From assembly GCF_016817355.1 (NCBI RefSeq), contig NZ_JADOTT010000010.1, forward strand, positions 1 to 64,000: a stretch of DNA of 64,000 nucleotides, in the 5' to 3' direction. Position 1 is the stretch's first letter, and each line of letters starts with the position of its first letter. The position numbers and the translations under genes are program-made. Shown piece after piece: positions 63,385 to 64,000 of the stretch. The DNA is from Maricaulis parjimensis. GTDB taxonomy: Bacteria > Pseudomonadota > Alphaproteobacteria > Caulobacterales > Maricaulaceae. The notes under the pieces are model-generated. The model did not search any database, had not been told where the DNA came from, and saw only the letters and a program-made list of their open reading frames with translations.

Positions 63385-63479
63385 CCGTCATCCCCCGGCT
63401 TGTCCGGGGGACCTCGCCTAGCCTGCCGACAGGTTGGCTCAGGTCCCTCGGATGCCCTGCGGGCACCGTGGGATGACGG
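63385..63479 (-). repeat. 95-bp dispersed palindromic repeat, copy 2 (inverted)
   Basis: Matches copy 1 (4713-4807) in reverse orientation at 87 of 95 positions. It has the same 10-bp terminal inverted repeats CCGTCATCCC/GGGATGACGG and is again between converging genes. Confidence 0.9.
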
Positions 63480-63604
63480 AGCTTGGGTTTCAAAAAAGCA
63501 AAACCCATTTCTCCCGGAAGCGCGCAGCGCTGTCCGGGACCAACGGGAATCTCATCGCTTGGGATTGCATTGAGTGGGCCCCGGACCTTCGTCCGGGGGA
63601 AATG

Positions 63605-63627
63605 GAGTGTGATTTCAAATCACACTC
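63605..63627. terminator. Perfect 11-bp inverted repeat, possible bidirectional terminator
   Basis: GAGTGTGATTT-C-AAATCACACTC is perfect over 11 bp with a one-base centre. It lies 18 nt after the amidohydrolase stop. No T-tract flanks it, so an operator or a repeat arm is also possible. Confidence 0.45.
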
Positions 63628-63645
63628 ACCGTCACCTCCCCAGAC

Positions 63646-64000
63646 CTATTCCGTCCCCAGAATGTCCAGGGCGACGGCCGTCATGGCTTCGGCGGCCTGG
63701 ACGATGGTGCCTTCCGGGTCGTCCGGGGCGAAGAAGGGGGAGTGGTTGGAAGGCGGGGTGACGCCGTCATCGACATAGGATTGGAGACGTTCCCGTGTCG
63801 TGCCGCCGACCCAGAACATGAAGGTCGGGATATTGTGTTCGGTACGGTGGTATTGGGAATAATCCTCGCCGCCCATGACCGGATCGGTCTCGATGACGTT
63901 GGCGGCCCCGAAACGCTCGCGCATGGCGGCAACGGCGCGGTCGGCCAGTTCCGGCGAATTGTAGAGGGCCGGCGTGTAGATCTCTTCGATCTCGACGCGC
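63646..64000 (-). CDS. M20-family amidohydrolase/peptidase, C-terminal part (cut by window edge)
   Basis: The last 118 codons of a gene continuing past 64000; the frame is open to the edge (VEIEEIYTPALYNSPELADR). PVMGGEDYSQYHRTEHNIPT and the SNHSPFFAPDDPEGTIVQA end are typical of M20D amidohydrolases (hippurate/N-acyl amino acid hydrolases); the GGED glutamate and NHSP histidine are metal or catalytic residues. The start lies outside the window. Confidence 0.85.
   Translation of the reverse strand, partial: RVEIEEIYTPALYNSPELADRAVAAMRERFGAANVIETDPVMGGEDYSQYHRTEHNIPTFMFWVGGTTRERLQSYVDDGVTPPSNHSPFFAPDDPEGTIVQAAEAMTAVALDILGTE

Larger units (their letters stand above)
63337..63645. other. Intergenic region between converging hydrolase and amidohydrolase genes
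   Basis: 309 nt without a gene. It holds the second 95-bp repeat (63385-63479), a hairpin CCCCGGAC/GTCCGGGG (about 63579-63598) and the 23-bp inverted repeat at 63605-63627. All could serve as bidirectional terminators. Confidence 0.6.

Overview
The window comes from a high-GC alphaproteobacterium. Its markers are an ATP12-family F1-ATPase chaperone next to a HAD phosphatase, rluC and crcB; a str-S10-spc-alpha ribosomal block without rpmJ; a second tuf gene; and a tRNA-Trp(CCA) directly before secE. The large TonB-dependent receptor and overall gene style fit a Hyphomonadales/Caulobacterales-type marine bacterium (inference, no search was run).

Layout. 1-11149: the flank downstream of the alpha operon, in the order degQ-like protease, a small lipoprotein, rarA, crcB, rluC, HAD phosphatase, ATP12 and the start of pccB, with accessory genes between them (a CelD/FemAB-like acetyltransferase, a 2OG-Fe(II) oxygenase, DUF1244 and DUF6624-like proteins, a 33-residue membrane peptide with a strong terminator). 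11173-29636: the str, S10, spc and alpha ribosomal operons on the minus strand, rpsL to rplQ, with tuf1, secY, adk and rpoA. 29687-41771: rpoC, rpoB, rplL, rplJ, rplA, rplK, nusG, secE and tRNA-Trp. The minus strand of 11-42 kb is thus nearly one continuous transcription/translation supergene block.

41905-50746 is an accessory island: a SAM methyltransferase, then a TonB-dependent receptor preceded by a tightly coupled set of 2OG-Fe(II) oxygenase, TPR-sulfotransferase and TPR-2OG-Fe(II) oxygenase. 51022-52212 is tuf2, identical in protein to tuf1, with an unusual hairpin-rich 3' end that contains a displaced tuf1-like tail. 52621-57973 is a five-gene plus-strand operon (KAS III-type condensing enzyme, SDR reductase, MBL hydrolase, F390-synthetase-like adenylate-forming enzyme, glycosyltransferase), facing a DedA-family membrane protein. 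It looks like a small acyl-derived or glycolipid biosynthetic pathway and is the best candidate here for an undescribed system. 58666-59869: tRNA-Gly, tRNA-Tyr and rlmB.

The order rlmB / tRNA-Tyr / tRNA-Gly / tuf2 / tRNA-Trp / secE looks like an ancestral housekeeping array opened by two separate insertions, one on each side of tuf2. The right end (59897-64000) holds a GIN-domain repeat protein, a DUF819 membrane protein, an alpha/beta hydrolase and the 3' part of an M20-type amidohydrolase. A 95-bp dispersed palindromic repeat is present twice, at 4713-4807 and, inverted, at 63385-63479, both times between converging genes.
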